A DNA stretch of 64,000 nt from Mrakia gelida (Eukaryota > Basidiomycota > Tremellomycetes > Cystofilobasidiales > Mrakiaceae). Both the position numbers and the translations under genes were made by a program. The stretch is taken from the NCBI GenBank assembly GCA_024345305.1, contig BRON01000005.1, positions 558,001-622,000 on the forward strand, given 5' to 3'. The notes under the pieces are model-generated. The model saw nothing but the letters and a program-made list of their open reading frames with translations. It made no database searches and was not told the origin of the DNA. Of this stretch, positions 1 to 13,254 are shown piece after piece (the stretch's first letter is position 1; every line of letters starts with the position of its first letter).

Positions 1-2045
<2,045 letters not shown>

Positions 2046-2198
2046 GAGCTTGGATAGGGGAAAGGCCGATGTAGGCCTCTGTGGTGGTCGTTGAGGAGAG
2101 TCAAGTCGTCGAGGTCATCTTGCGATTTCAAGAGGGCAGGGAGGGGAGCATGAGTTGAAGCTCAACCGCCAGCATCCCATCTTCAAGACTTTCTCGAT
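2046..2198. promoter_or_regulatory. Divergent promoter between SKI2 and the WD40 gene
   Basis: Only 153 bp separate the two start codons, so the promoters and 5' UTRs must overlap here. The stretch 2073-2096 (aggcctctgtggtggtcgtt and four more bases) recurs with one mismatch just upstream of the ataxin-10 start at 16375. That is the only strong candidate for a shared regulatory element. No TATA box was recognised. Confidence 0.5.
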
Positions 2199-4203
2199 AT
2201 GGCTACCCTTCTCTCGTACGACTCGCCATGTGCGTATCTTCTTTAGAATCCGATTCCCATAGTCGAAGGGCGTGGCGAGCTCGTGAAGCTCACCTTCCCT
2301 CCCCTCCCTCCCTGGCTCCTCCCTCGCAGTCCCGATCTACGGGCTCTCGTATACGAACTCTAAGCATGATCCCCATCGAATGGCTCTCGGAAGCTTCGTC
2401 TTAGGAGGTGGTCAGAACTATCTCCAGGTCATCGGGCTCAAAGGGGTGAGTCTACGAGCCTTAGAAAGAGGAGAAGGGAGAGGGAAGGTCAACTCCGCGC
2501 GAGCTCGTTCATCTCTCCTCCCTCCTCCCTCGCCTTCCCGCTCCATTTCTCCTTCCTCCTGAGCTCTACCGTCCAGAATTCTAGCTAACATGACTCTTCT
2601 TGCTCATATGTAGGACCACCAAAACCCCCATCTCGCTCCCCTCGCGACACTTGCCCATCCTTACCCTCCAACCTGCGTCTCCTGGGAACCCTCACCCTCC
2701 TCGTCCTCCTCGCGAGAGCTCCTCGCTACAACAGGAGACGCCCTTCGAATCTTCGAGTACACACCAGCAGACGGAGGAGGAGGGAACGATGGTAGACTCA
2801 GAGAGAAGGGAGTCCTCTGTCACGTCAGTTCCACCCTTCGTTTCTGTCATCGCATTCCTGGTTGATGAGCTCGAGCTCACGAGCCCTCCCTTCCCTTCCC
2901 TCTCTTCGCTCGACGCAGACCAAAGCTCTTCCAACCTCAACTCCTTCGACCTCCCCAGGAACAACACCAGGATCTTCACCAGGTGGTCAGAGTCCAGGAG
3001 GTGGTGGTCAACTTCAGAACAACCCTGCTCCTATCACTTCCCTGAGTTGGAACTCGCTCAACCCGGCGTTGGTCGTCACGTCCAGCATCGATACGACTTG
3101 TACCGTTTGGGTGAGCTCCTCTCGTTCTTCTCTATACCTTCGCAGAGGCAGTAGGGGCTGACCTTCTCGTGTCTGCGTCTTCTCTCTCGCAGGACGTCCA
3201 GGCTTCGGTCGCAGTCACCCAACTCATCGCTCACGATCGTGAAGTCGTTCGTCCCTCCCTTCTTCCCACTTTCCTTCTCGCCTCCTCCTTTCTCACTCTC
3301 CCCAACCCAAGCCTAACACTCCCTCTTCCTCCTTCGCTCGTGTGCTCTCTCAGTACGACGTAGCCTGGCTCCCCGGCGGTACAGACGTCTTCGTCTCCGT
3401 CGGCGAGGACGGTTCCCTTCGAGCCTTCGACCTTCGTTCCCTCGAACACTCTACCATCCTCTACGAGACTCCACCAGCACTCGCAGCCGCCTCCTCATCC
3501 TCCAAAAACAACAACAGCCCGAACAACTCGAACGGTGCGCTAATGCGAATCGCGTTCGACCCGTCGGACGCGCACTACCTGGCTACCTTCCATGGGAACT
3601 CGGGGGACGTGCAGGTGCTGGATATGAGGGCTCCGGGGTTGCCGGTTGTGGAGCTGAAGGGGCATGGGAAGGTTGGGGGAAGGGTGGGAGCGATTGGGTG
3701 GGGGGAGACGAGTGCGAAAGGGGGAGGGGGGTTGTGTTCGGGTGGTGAGTTCGACGTTGCTTTCCCTTCCCCAAACCACCCTTCTTTCTCGCTTCACACC
3801 CTTCTTGCGCACCCTCCCCCCTCTTCTTTATTTCCCTCTCCCGTCTTTTTTCTCTACTGATACCACTCCCTCTCTTCTTCGTATTCCCCCCCTCCCAGGC
3901 AACGACTCCCTCCTCCTCCTCTGGGACGCGTCCATCCATCTTACCTCCTCCTCTGGCCCCAACCCCTCCTCCAACATTCTCCCTCCCAACAACAACATCT
4001 CCTCCTCCAACCCCAACTCCTCCCGCCCAGGCTCAACAGACGGAAGCAAAGCGAGCATTCCACAGAAGTTCGATCCGGCGATGGCGTACACGGCTCCTGG
4101 GGAGGTGGATTCCGTTGCTTGGGGCGTGGGAGGGGAGTGGGTCGGGTGTGCGGGTGGGGGTGCTGGTGGGAGGGGTGGGTGGGTGAGGAGTTTGAGAGTT
4201 TGA
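2199..4203 (+). CDS. DCAF7: WD40 protein, DCAF7/WDR68 (HAN11) orthologue
   Basis: A seven-exon model closes perfectly: 2199-2229, 2330-2445, 2614-2823, 2919-3110, 3193-3246, 3354-3744, 3899-4203, giving 432 residues. Diagnostic family strings are LALGSF-like MALGSFVLGGGQNYLQVIGL, DHQNPHLAPL, LATTGDALRIF, TSSIDTTCTVW, TQLIAHDREV, VGEDGSLRAFDLRSLEHSTI, YLATFHGNSGDVQVLDMRAP, and a C-terminus VRSLRV that matches the animal protein's end. DCAF7 is a beta-propeller scaffold for DYRK/HIPK kinases and a CUL4-DDB1 substrate receptor in animals; the role here is inferred. Low-complexity Ser/Gly/Asn inserts sit between blades (about 2925-3010 and 3480-3535, and again near 3940-4030). Confidence 0.93.
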
Positions 4204-4618
4204 GGGAGGAGGGAAGGGGAAGAGGGGATCTCGGTTTTATGACTTTTGAACGACTTCTCGAACTACATACGTCTGGGTAAGAGAGACAGCGGAGCTCGAT
4301 GATGACTCAGGTCAAGAGGTGAACGAGAGGAGACGAGAAGAAGACGCGTCGAGCGAGACGAGGCGAGTCGAGGCGAAATCTTCGCTGAGAGCTCCGTATC
4401 AGTTTCGCTGTCCTTTGGAAGCCGTCGAGCTCAAAGAAAACTTCCTTCTCTTCGCCCACTCAGACTGTTCAGAACATGTCGCAGAACGAGAAGTCAGCCA
4501 GCGTCGCTTTCGAACGCCGCTGGAGGTGACGTCCGTTCCGTCCACCTCTGCTCTCCTGCTCGCACCCCTCACCACCCATCCCAAGACCCTCACTCAACCC
4601 GACGACCTTTTCATTATC
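4204..4618. other. Intergenic, 3' end of WD40 gene and 5' region of NTA1
   Basis: About 415 bp with no supported gene. An open frame runs into the NTA1 start, but its sequence before position 4619 has no recognisable domain. I treat it as 5' UTR, because the conserved nitrilase protein begins at MASITQRPDVPSYREK. Confidence 0.5.
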
Positions 4619-6505
4619 ATGGCCTCCATTACTCAGCGTCCTGACGTGCCGTCCTATAGAGAGAAACCTCTTCGAATTGCCACCGTTCAGTTCGATCCCA
4701 AGGTGAGCTTCGCTTTCCTCCTCCCTCCCTTCCTTCGCTGGTTCTTCAAGGGTCTACATCGAGCTCGGGTCCGAGGGATCCCTCCCTTGCGCAACGGCTC
4801 AGCTTATTTAGGCCTCTATATCCTCTTGAGAGCCAGCAGGGCCTCGGGAAGGTCTTCTTCAGCGTCGAGAAATTCAAGCTGACTCCTCCTTCCCTCCCTT
4901 CGCTTCCTCGCTTGTCAGCTTCGAGAGGTCGAAGCCAACATCGCCAAAGTCGAGGAGATGCTCAAAGAGTGAGCACATATACCCTTGCGACTCTCTAGTA
5001 CGCTCTGGGACTGACTTCCCCTACAGTCTTCAACCAGGCAGCGTGGATCTCGTCGTCCTTCCGGAGATGGTGAGCTCGACCTCCCTCCCTTTTCCTCCCT
5101 TCGAGCCCGCTTCTGACCCGCCTCCCATCCTTCTTCGATACAGGCCTTCTCTGGATACATGTTCGACAGTCCCGAGTCGATAGCCCCCTACCTCGAAGAA
5201 CCTCGGATCGGTCCTACAGCACTCTTCTGTCGAGCTTTGGCTCAACGAGTTTGGTGAGCTTCGACTTCGATCAGACCTCCCTTCCCTTCGTTCCTTTCCA
5301 TCCCTCTTCAGCCTCTTTCACCTCGATCTCCGCCCCATGAGACCCTCAGCTAACCTAGATCTTCCATCTTGCAGCACCTACGTGATCGCAGGCTACCCCG
5401 AGAAACCCTCGCCAGCCCTCCCAGAAGGACGAGGCTACAACTCGGCTCTTCTCGTCTCCCCAGGAGGAGAAGTCGTCCACAACTACAGGAAAACGTTCTT
5501 GTACGAGACTGACCAGAAGTGGGCTGTAGCTGGTGAGCCTCGCACGTTCAAACAACCCAACTTTGAAAGAGAGCTCGAGCTGATCTAGAGTGTTTTGGCC
5601 GTCGACGACGCTTCAGGCGAAGGGTTCTCGTTCATCGACCTTCCTCAACCGCTGGGGAGGCTCTCGATAGCCATCTGCATGGATATCAACAACGGCACAG
5701 ACTTCCTTTCTCCCTGGGACGCGTACGAGCTGGCTACCTTCGTTCAGAAGAGTGAGCTCTTCCCCTCCTTCATCGTCCGCTCGCGTCTCGAGACTCACGT
5801 CCTCGTTTCTCTTCTGCTTTGATAACTTGGCAGACTCGGTCGACGTGCTCGTCCTAGCGGCCAGTGAGTCCAACTCCCTCTGAGTCTGATCTTCTCGAAA
5901 AGTCGCGTCTTCCTCGTCGCTAACGCTCGTTCTCGCTTTCCCTCCTCAGACTGGCTCGACCCACCTCCTCCTCCAGACGCTGAACCTGTCCCTGAGACTC
6001 CGGAAGACGAGATGCCTTCTGAAGACACGTTGAACTACTGGGCTCATCGGTTGCTCGTGAGTTATCCACCTCCACTCCTGGCTGCTCCTCGTCGCGACCA
6101 ACCTCGACGCGACGTCCTTCGCTGACCGTCGGCGTACTCTTCCTTCTGTTCCGAACAGCCTCTTCACGACCCTGCCCCTTACTTCGAGGAGGAAGATCGA
6201 CCTGGGAAGGGAGAGGAGGGTGGTCTTGGGAACCGGCAGACCGTCTTCGTTGCGGCGAATCGAGTTGGAGTTGAGGAAGGTTCGTTCTCGTCTCTTTTCT
6301 TCCTTCGAAAAACTCCGTCTCCCCCCCCCCCCCCCCCACCACTTTTTGAATGGCTGACCTCGAGTCTCTTGGATTCGATCGAACAGGGAGCAAATTCGTC
6401 GGCAGCTCGACGGCCTTTCTGTTGACGACGGAGCCCTCGAAGGTCGAGGTTATAGATGTGCTGGGAAGGAAAGAGGAGATGGTTCTCTTTGTTACACTCT
6501 CGTAG
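4619..6505 (+). CDS. NTA1: Protein N-terminal amidase (nitrilase family)
   Basis: Nta1 deamidates N-terminal Asn and Gln to feed the Arg/N-degron pathway. All three nitrilase catalytic residues are visible: Glu in VDLVVLPEMAFSGYMF (5043-5166), Lys in YRKTFLYETDQKWAVA (5489-5531), and Cys in LSIAICMDINNG (5661-5697). The first exon is 4619-4702 and encodes LRIATVQFDPK. Near 5534-5616 the obvious TAG acceptor at 5588 breaks the frame. Using the CAG at 5614-5616 instead joins WAVA to GEGFSFIDLPQPLGRLSIA in frame, as expected for the family. Later exons give NSVDVLVLAANWLDPP and TVFVAANRVGVEEGSKFVGSS, and the protein ends at VLFVTLS. One intron carries a 17-nt poly-C run (6321-6337). Confidence 0.92.
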
Positions 6506-6661
6506 ATTGTATACATGCGTCTGTCTTCCCGCAGGCGAGAACCTTTGCCCTCAGTCGTCGCATCACCCTGACAACGGAGGACGAAGGACTCGACCTCGCT
6601 TCTCACCTTCTCGTTTTCGTTCTCCAACCAACCACGACCCTTCTCCCGAATCACTCTCAAC

Positions 6662-7937
6662 ATGGCCTCTCACGCCCTCGCCCTCCGGATGGCCAAGGAG
6701 GCTGAACAAAGATCCAACCCTGTACGAGGAGCTGAACTGGAAAGATGCAATGGATCTCGTCGAGGTGTGAGTCGACTGAGCTCACCTTTCCTTCCCTTCC
6801 CTCCTTCTCCTCCCCCCTTCCTCGTCCTGACTTCTTCCTCTGCCTTTCTTGCTTCAGCTACATATCCCTCATGCAGACTCCCGACTCCATCACCATTCCC
6901 GCCGTCGCAGAGTTCTTCAGCTCCAATCTTCCCAGCTACTGTCTCTCGGTCCAGCACTTCCCTTCCCACCTCGCCCATCAAGATCCGGTCGAGATGTGCC
7001 TCTCCCTCCTCTCGCGTCAACAAAAAGACCCAAGCTGGGCGAGATTCTGCAGGACGCACGAGGGAGCCAAGAAGTTCTTTGGGTTTGCTGTCAAATGTCT
7101 AGCGGAGGAGTACGATGAGGTAGAAAAGATGCTTGGACCAGGGAATGTGAGCTCGACATCCCTTCCCTCTGCAGCCCTCCCTCCCCTCTCTTCCCCCAAC
7201 CAACTCTGACTCGCTTCGCCCACTCCCACTCGATGCCCTCACAGGATTCCCTCATAACCATGGGCTTCTCCTGCCGGATCGACAACCTGTCCGAAGTCGC
7301 CATTCGAATCCTAGCCCTCTCCGACCCCTCCCAACCCATCCAACCCTTCCTCTCAGCCATCCCTCCCGTCGCCATCCCCATCCTCCGAAGATACGTCCGA
7401 CTTCAAAACCTCCGCCCACCTCCTCGCCAAGTCAACCAGTACCGAGGCAACCTCGAGAACGCCGTTCGGAATGCTTCAAGTCTGGCGGCGCTGCTCGACG
7501 ACCCGTCGAAGATCAAGATCATACGAGAGATCTGCCCCCCGTCGGTGTGGGAGGATTGTTTGGGGAAGGGGTTGGGAGCATGCATGCCTCATGAGGGGAA
7601 GGATGAGCTGAAGGCTTGTGGGAAGGTGCGTCCGTTCTGCGAGCGAGGTTCCGCGCGTCGTCTCGGAGTCGTCTGATCGTTTCTCTTCTTCGCCTTTGCT
7701 CCTCCTTTCAGTGCTTCGGCGTTCGTTTCTGCGGGACTGGTGAGTCTTATTCCATCGCCTCTCTCCAGACCTCAAGGGCTTCTCGTTCGAGCTCCGATGA
7801 GCGAGGAAGACTGAGGCTGACCTCTCTTCGTCTTCATTCTCTTCGGCGCGTCCCTCGTTCTCGTCCTCGTTCTCGCAGATCATCAACGAGCAACTTGGGC
7901 CCAACACAAGAAGACTTGCTTTGCTTCTACTTGGTGA
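6662..7937 (+). CDS. MYND-type zinc-finger protein
   Basis: The C-terminus is a clear MYND finger, GKCFGVRFCGTDHQRATWAQ followed by HKKTC, built from exons ending at 7625, about 7740 and 7937 (TGA). MYND fingers bind proline-rich partners. The body (exons about 6858-7147 and 7244-7625) is mostly helical and reads PDSITIPAVAEFFSSNLPSY, PVEMCLSLLSRQQKDPSWAR and AIRILALSDPSQPIQPFLS; I recognise no second domain. The 5' exon is ambiguous. The ATG at 6662 gives MASHALALRMAKEAEQRSNP, which splices in frame to the CAG at 6877. A different frame of the same exon (LYEELNWKDAMDLVEV) splices in frame to the CAG at 6857 and looks more protein-like, but has no convincing ATG. The start is therefore provisional. 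Confidence 0.75.
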
Positions 7938-8248
7938 TGAGGATGTCTGTTTTTGACGATGAGCTCGACCGGAGACGCTGGGGAAGAGAAGTCTCGAAGC
8001 GAGACGAGACGAGACGCGTTTCGACTTTTGAGTCGGCTTGATAGCCCTCGAAGCTCTCGCTCCCCTTCTCTCGCAAGATCGCAGGGCATATTTGGAATCA
8101 GAAGCATCACAGTAGAACCAAAAAAAGAAAGAGGAAAAGCAACAGTAGTAGTACAACGGCAACGAGAGAAGCGAAAAGGAGCAGAAACAAAAGCAGCCAA
8201 CAAGCGAACAAAAGAGATCGTAAGAAAGGGTGTCGTGGGCTGATTCGT
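7938..8248. other. Intergenic between convergent genes
   Basis: Contains the 3' flanks of the MYND gene (plus) and the MFS transporter (minus). It includes an A-rich stretch (about 8105-8215). No gene or RNA was recognised. Confidence 0.5.
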
Positions 8249-11200
8249 TTAGAGCACGTATCCTGTAGGTGGAGACAAAGAGGGTCAGAACGGCTGAGCC
8301 AGGGAGGTAGGCGAAACGAGAAGCTGCGAAGGAAAGGCGACTCACGGAAGTCGGAGTTCTCGTCCTCGGTCTTTCCCTGCATTCCGAGATCGGCAGCTCG
8401 CTTGGGGTCAGCGGGAGCGATCTTGTCTCGCTTCCTGTTCGACATGAGCATCTGCGAGACCCGAAGAGGGAGGGAAGGCGACGAAGGTCAGCGAGGGAAG
8501 GGACGCGTTCGAATGAGAGAGGGACGTGTTGGATACTCACGTAGACTCCGAGCAAGGCATGGCAGATGGTCTTTCCACCGTAAGAGGCGAGCATGGCGTA
8601 GGCGGCTGATCGGTAGACGGGAGCCTCGGTCTCGAAGACGAACTGGGAACGAGCGAAGAAGAACGACGAGCGAGGTCAGGACACAGGCGATGGGCAGGGT
8701 ACGGCCCGCTCTGAGATGAGCGAACGATGATCGACTCACCTGAGGTCCGAGGATGTTTCCAACGCAGTAACCAATGAAAACCATCGTGGATGTCATCGAT
8801 CGCTTGGTGTAACCTGGGAGAAGAGAAAGGGGAAGGGGGAAGCGAGGTCAGTTCGAATTTCGAACGCGTCGCAGACACCTTTGAAAGACTCACCTCCGAT
8901 GTTCGACGAAATCATGACGAGACCGAGCGTGAACCCAATAGACTGGCAGTTGATGAGCCAGAATCCAACGAGTCGAGCCCAGGTCATGTGGAAGGGCAGG
9001 AAGGCCATCAGGCAGGATCCGAGGACACAGACAACGTTTCCGATGGTGACCTTGATGGGAGAGGACGAGAGGAAGTAAAGTCAGTCGAGTGTCTCGAGCC
9101 GCTCGTTCGACGAAGCGAAGAACTCACCATGATGATTCGACAGCTCTGGAACTTGGTCGAGAAGTAACCGGCGATGAGGAGGGAGATGATTTGGAGGGAT
9201 CGTCCGGCACAGTCTGAAGGAGAGGAAAAAGAGAGGACGCGACGAGGTCAGGGAAGGAAAGACGAGACGAGAGATTGAGGAGAGGTCGACTCACCGAGAA
9301 GAGCAGCGTTGAGAGTCGAGAATCCCATACCCTTGATGATGGGTCCAGAGAAGTTGGTGAGAATACCGTTGGGGACGGAGGATCCGAACTACAAAAGCGA
9401 GGAGGGACGAAAGCGCGGTTAGAGTCGAGGAGAGGAGGGAAGCGGTCAAGCGAAGAAGAGTTTTCTCACCATGGCGATGGTGAGCAACCAAGCCTTGGGA
9501 TCCATCAGAGCAGCCTTCGCCTGGTGCCATTCAAACTTGGAGGACTTGATTCCGGTTCCGTTGGCAGCCACTCGACCGACAGCGAGAGCTCGATCTTCGT
9601 CGTTCAACCATCGGGCGTTTGAAGGTCCGTCGGCGAGGAAGAAGTACAGGACACCACCCCAAACGACGGTGATGCAGCCGAGGATGTAGAAGATCAATTG
9701 CCATCCTGAGGAGATGAGAAGAGAGAACCGTCAGTTGAGCGAAAGGAAGAGCGTCGGGCAAGGCACGGATGAAACGACGACGCGTCGCAGTCTCGAACGA
9801 GGAGTCCCCTCGATTTGAGAGAGACAGAGCGATGTTCCTCGCCTCGAAGGTGGAAGAAAGAAGAAGAAATAAAGATGTTGACTCACTCGGAACGGGTCCA
9901 GAGTCGGACATTTGAGAGATCCCTGAAGTCGCGAAACAAAAGAAGAGGTTCGACAGTCAGCTCTGAGCTCCGTTGAGCTGCGAGTTCGAATGCATTTGCC
10001 TAAAGGAATCATTTTCACCTGCGGCCATAAGGGCTCCAATCATTCCTCCGAGTCCTACAGAGGAGTACCAGATCGTTTGACGGAGAGGCGACTCAGCACG
10101 CGTGTACCCTGGAGAGGAAGAGTGAACGAAAGGAAGTGAATCAGCGCTCGTCTCGTTGCCTCTTCCTTGCGGCAGCTAGTCATCTGAGGACTCACAGAAT
10201 CCAGTCATGAGAGAGAGTCCAGGAGTGACAGCTGACTCGAGACTGAATGAGGGAGAAAGGAAAGCAAAGGTCAGCGACGCGTCGCTCTCCTTTCCGCTGA
10301 CCAAACGACTCACACTCCGAGGAAGAATCGGTTGACGAGGACGTGTGTGTAGTTCTTGTTGGCAACCATAGTGAGAACGCTCATACCTAGCAAGCCGGAC
10401 CGAAGAACAAGATGGAAAGGTCAACAAAGGCGTCGGTCGAAGAAGAGAGTTCAACCAGCTCGTCGAACTTCAGACTCACCCCAGAAAACACAGGAGATAC
10501 CGAGGACCTTTCCAGCAGGGAATCGACCAATGAGGTAGGCGAAGGGAGCTTGAGCGACCATGTAGCCGATCTGAGTAGGAAGCGGAGGGAGGGAAGAAGG
10601 TCAGCGAAGCGAAAAGAAAGTCGGAGTCGAGTCGAAAACACTCACGTAGAACATCGAAGCGGCCATAGAGAACTGCTGTCCTTTCAAGCCCATAGCCTTC
10701 TCCATTCCAAAGACCTTCGCACTGAAAAGAAGAAAAATCGACGAGGTCAGGAATGATTCGAGAAAACGCACCCACGAGCTCGAAGCGTTCCGTCGGTCCC
10801 CTCGCCGTCGCCGCTTCGACCCGCCTCCGACCAGGAGATCGAGATGTATAGAACTTACTAGTTGAGAGCGGTCTTGTCGAGGTACTGAATTGTCTCTGTA
10901 AGAGCGAAGGAAGCAGAAAAGGGAAGGCGAGTCAGTTCAAACCGCCGACGGAACCAACTTCCATCGAACAGGCTCCGAGTCGCGCGAGTTGACTGTCGAG
11001 CTGAACCTCGAGCGAAAAAAGGACGCACGAGTGATGAGGAAGAGAGGGAGGACAAGGAAATCAATCTTGCGAAGAATACGTTTGTTTTGCTCAGGGGTCT
11101 GTGAGATGAGGAGGGAGGGAGGAGCAAAAGCGAAGACGAGACGAGCGAGGAGGGATCGAGGTCAGCTCTGAAATTTTGTCGAGCAGCCTTTGCCCTTCGA

Positions 11201-11406
11201 CCTGTAGCTTCAGCACCGCGAATGAAGAGAGGAAGGGTGCTCACAATGTCTGCCATGAACTTCGACCTCTCGTAGGCAGCAGTTCCAACGTTTCCTCCAG
11301 AGTCCTCCTCGCCAATCGCGGCCATGACCTCTTGATGATACGAGATGCCCTTCTCCTGCTCCATGTTGGAGAGGTCGGAATCCTTGCGAGAGAGCTCGTT
11401 CGCCAT
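8249..11406 (-). CDS. MFS transporter, allantoate permease (Dal5 / anion:cation symporter) family
   Basis: A plasma-membrane permease of about 12 TM helices, split into many exons of 60-200 bp. Exon 1 (11245-11406) starts MANELSRKDSDLSNMEQEKG. The first TM exon has RKIDFLVLPLFLIT, then TIQYLDKTALNYA. It is followed by VFGMEKAMGLKGQQFS, GYMVAQAPFAYLIGRFPAGK, QTIWYSSVGLGGMIGALMAA, GWQLIFYILGCITVVWGGVL, FFLADGPSNARWLNDEDRAL, and near the end NRKRDKIAPADPKRAADLGM and NSDFRYVL-stop. The F-R-Y-V-L-type end and the GPxxARWLxxxDR loop are hallmarks of the Dal5 family. Substrates in the family include allantoate, ureidosuccinate, nicotinate, pantothenate and thiamine precursors; the one here cannot be read from sequence. 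A decayed partial copy lies upstream at about 13255-13640. Confidence 0.9.
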
Positions 11407-13254
11407 TTTGTTGGGGAAGAAGGAGTGGGGTGGAGGAGAAAGGGAAGGGTGGTTCGAGGGAGAAGGAGAGCTGTGAGGAGAACGAGACGAGACGCGTCAG
11501 GACTCCAGGATTGAGACGAGAGAGAGACGAATGAGAAGAGAAGAAGAGTGTAAAAGTGGAGAGGGAGGGGGCTCACGATGAAGAGGAAGGGGCAGAAGTG
11601 GGGCAGGGAGGTGATGGTGGGGGATGAGAAGAGAAAGAGAAAAGTCCAGGCTTTTTAAAGCGGGAGTTCTGCCAAGGTGCGGTTCTGTTCGGGTCGGTAG
11701 TTCGATCCACCAACGGGGGATATAAGATCGTCGAGAAAAGCGCGGGGACTCAATTCTGTACCACCACCAAGAGGACTGAGAGGGAGGGAAACGAGACGAG
11801 GTGGGATCGAGAGACAGGCGAGCAGCCCAGTCGAGTCTCGCCAGCAGTCAGCGTGAAGTTTTCCTGGTATAAACGACAAAGTAGAAGCAGCGTAGAAACA
11901 TAGTTCTATGTCAGCATGAAAGGCCAGCCCCATAAAACTAGCCGCACTGGCCGTGGGAGGTCAAAATTGATCGCGAGTTCGTCGGTCCGAAGCCGCACGA
12001 GCGCGAGGAGCCAGTTCATCGACGTGTCTCGAGAGAAAAATCCGAGGAAAAGCGAACGCCAGACCAACGAGGGACGTTGCTGGACCGAATAAACCAGACC
12101 CTCGAGCCAGGTGACCTTGACGTCCAAGAGAGCGAAGTTGGGGAACGTCTGAGCGAAATTGGGGGAGATCGAACAGGTTGAGGTGAGGGAGTCGCGAGGA
12201 TGAACGAGAGAGTCCTAGAAGTCGAGGATGTGTTCGGGACGGACGAACATGAGCTGCCTGCCAAGTGTGAGGTATATGAAGACGGGAAGACGCCGCGGGA
12301 GGAAGAAAGGACGAAAGAGGAGGAGGGAGAAAGAGGGCGAGGTCAGCGCTTTGGCTCGCGTCGTGCGTCGAGTTTCGAACGTATCTAACAGGTATCTCAA
12401 AGACTCACCATCACAGAGGCAAGCACGAGCTCTTTGGTTGTCCCTGAGACGAATAAAGTTGCCTCTGAAGAAGACGAACTGTCAATATCGCAAGCTTTCG
12501 AGCTTCGAGCCTTGAGCCTTCCGAGCGATGTACCGTGAGGAGCCAGTATCCCGTACTTGCCGAAAGACGAGACTCATCAGTCTTCGAGGCACCGTCGTTC
12601 TGTGACGACAGGAACTCACAGGCTAAACAAAAAAAAGACGCGATGCAGGCAAAGGGAGACGCACGCGACGCGCGTTTGTTCGTCCTCCGCTGTAAGCAGG
12701 GGCGAGAGTCGCTGGAAGTAGAAGAGCTGCACCAGTCTCATCTAGGGCGACGGTCAGACGAGAAGAGCCCGAAATCAGTGCACGCTCGACTTGGAGAGAA
12801 GGGGGAACGGGGATGGAACGCGTCGACAAAGTTGAGACTTTGAAACTCACGCCAGAGTTCAGAGAGGGTTGACTCTCCCTCGGATCTACTGACCGTGATG
12901 ATCCTGCTGTCCAGTTGATTAGAGGCTAGTTTGTGCCGAGACGTCCAGACGAGTGCTGGCAGTTCGAGCTAGGGAACGGCGATCGTCGCGAGCGTCAAAA
13001 CGCGGTCGAGAGAGGAGCCGTTTCGAGAGTAGACGCAATTCGGGGAAGCCAAAGCGTGAGACGAGCTGAAGAGACAGCTAAAGATAGTCAGTCTCTGGAT
13101 GGTGGGCGTTGAGGCTGAGTGGGAAGCGAGGAAGCACGAACCAGGAAGAAGCCGGCGTCGGTCGCACTTTCCGCCTTACTTGATTTCGGACCCTCCTGAC
13201 CGAGAAGACTTGGTGATCTTGCTCGCTCGGAGCGTGGAGGATGAGGGTATGGGA
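11407..13254. other. Long gene-poor gap with exon-intron relics on the minus strand
   Basis: About 1.85 kb. The right flank of the MFS gene contributes promoter and 5' UTR. Beyond it, reversed donors survive (for example a GTGAGT complement at about 12405-12411 and again at about 12844-12850), as do CTGAC branch sites. No continuous protein could be assembled from the pieces between them. Small frames such as 11906-12127 and 12215-12400 (minus) show no family I recognise. The pattern fits an eroded gene, but what it was is not readable. Confidence 0.4.

Noticed and set aside
5534..5588. NTA1 intron ending at the TAG at 5588
   Set aside because: That acceptor shifts the frame away from FSFIDLPQPLGRLSIAICMD. 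The CAG at 5614-5616 keeps it.
7476..8594. 372-codon minus-strand open frame
   Set aside because: It runs across the MYND gene's 3' exons and the end of the transporter, is Arg/Ser-rich without domains, and conflicts with well-supported exons on both strands.
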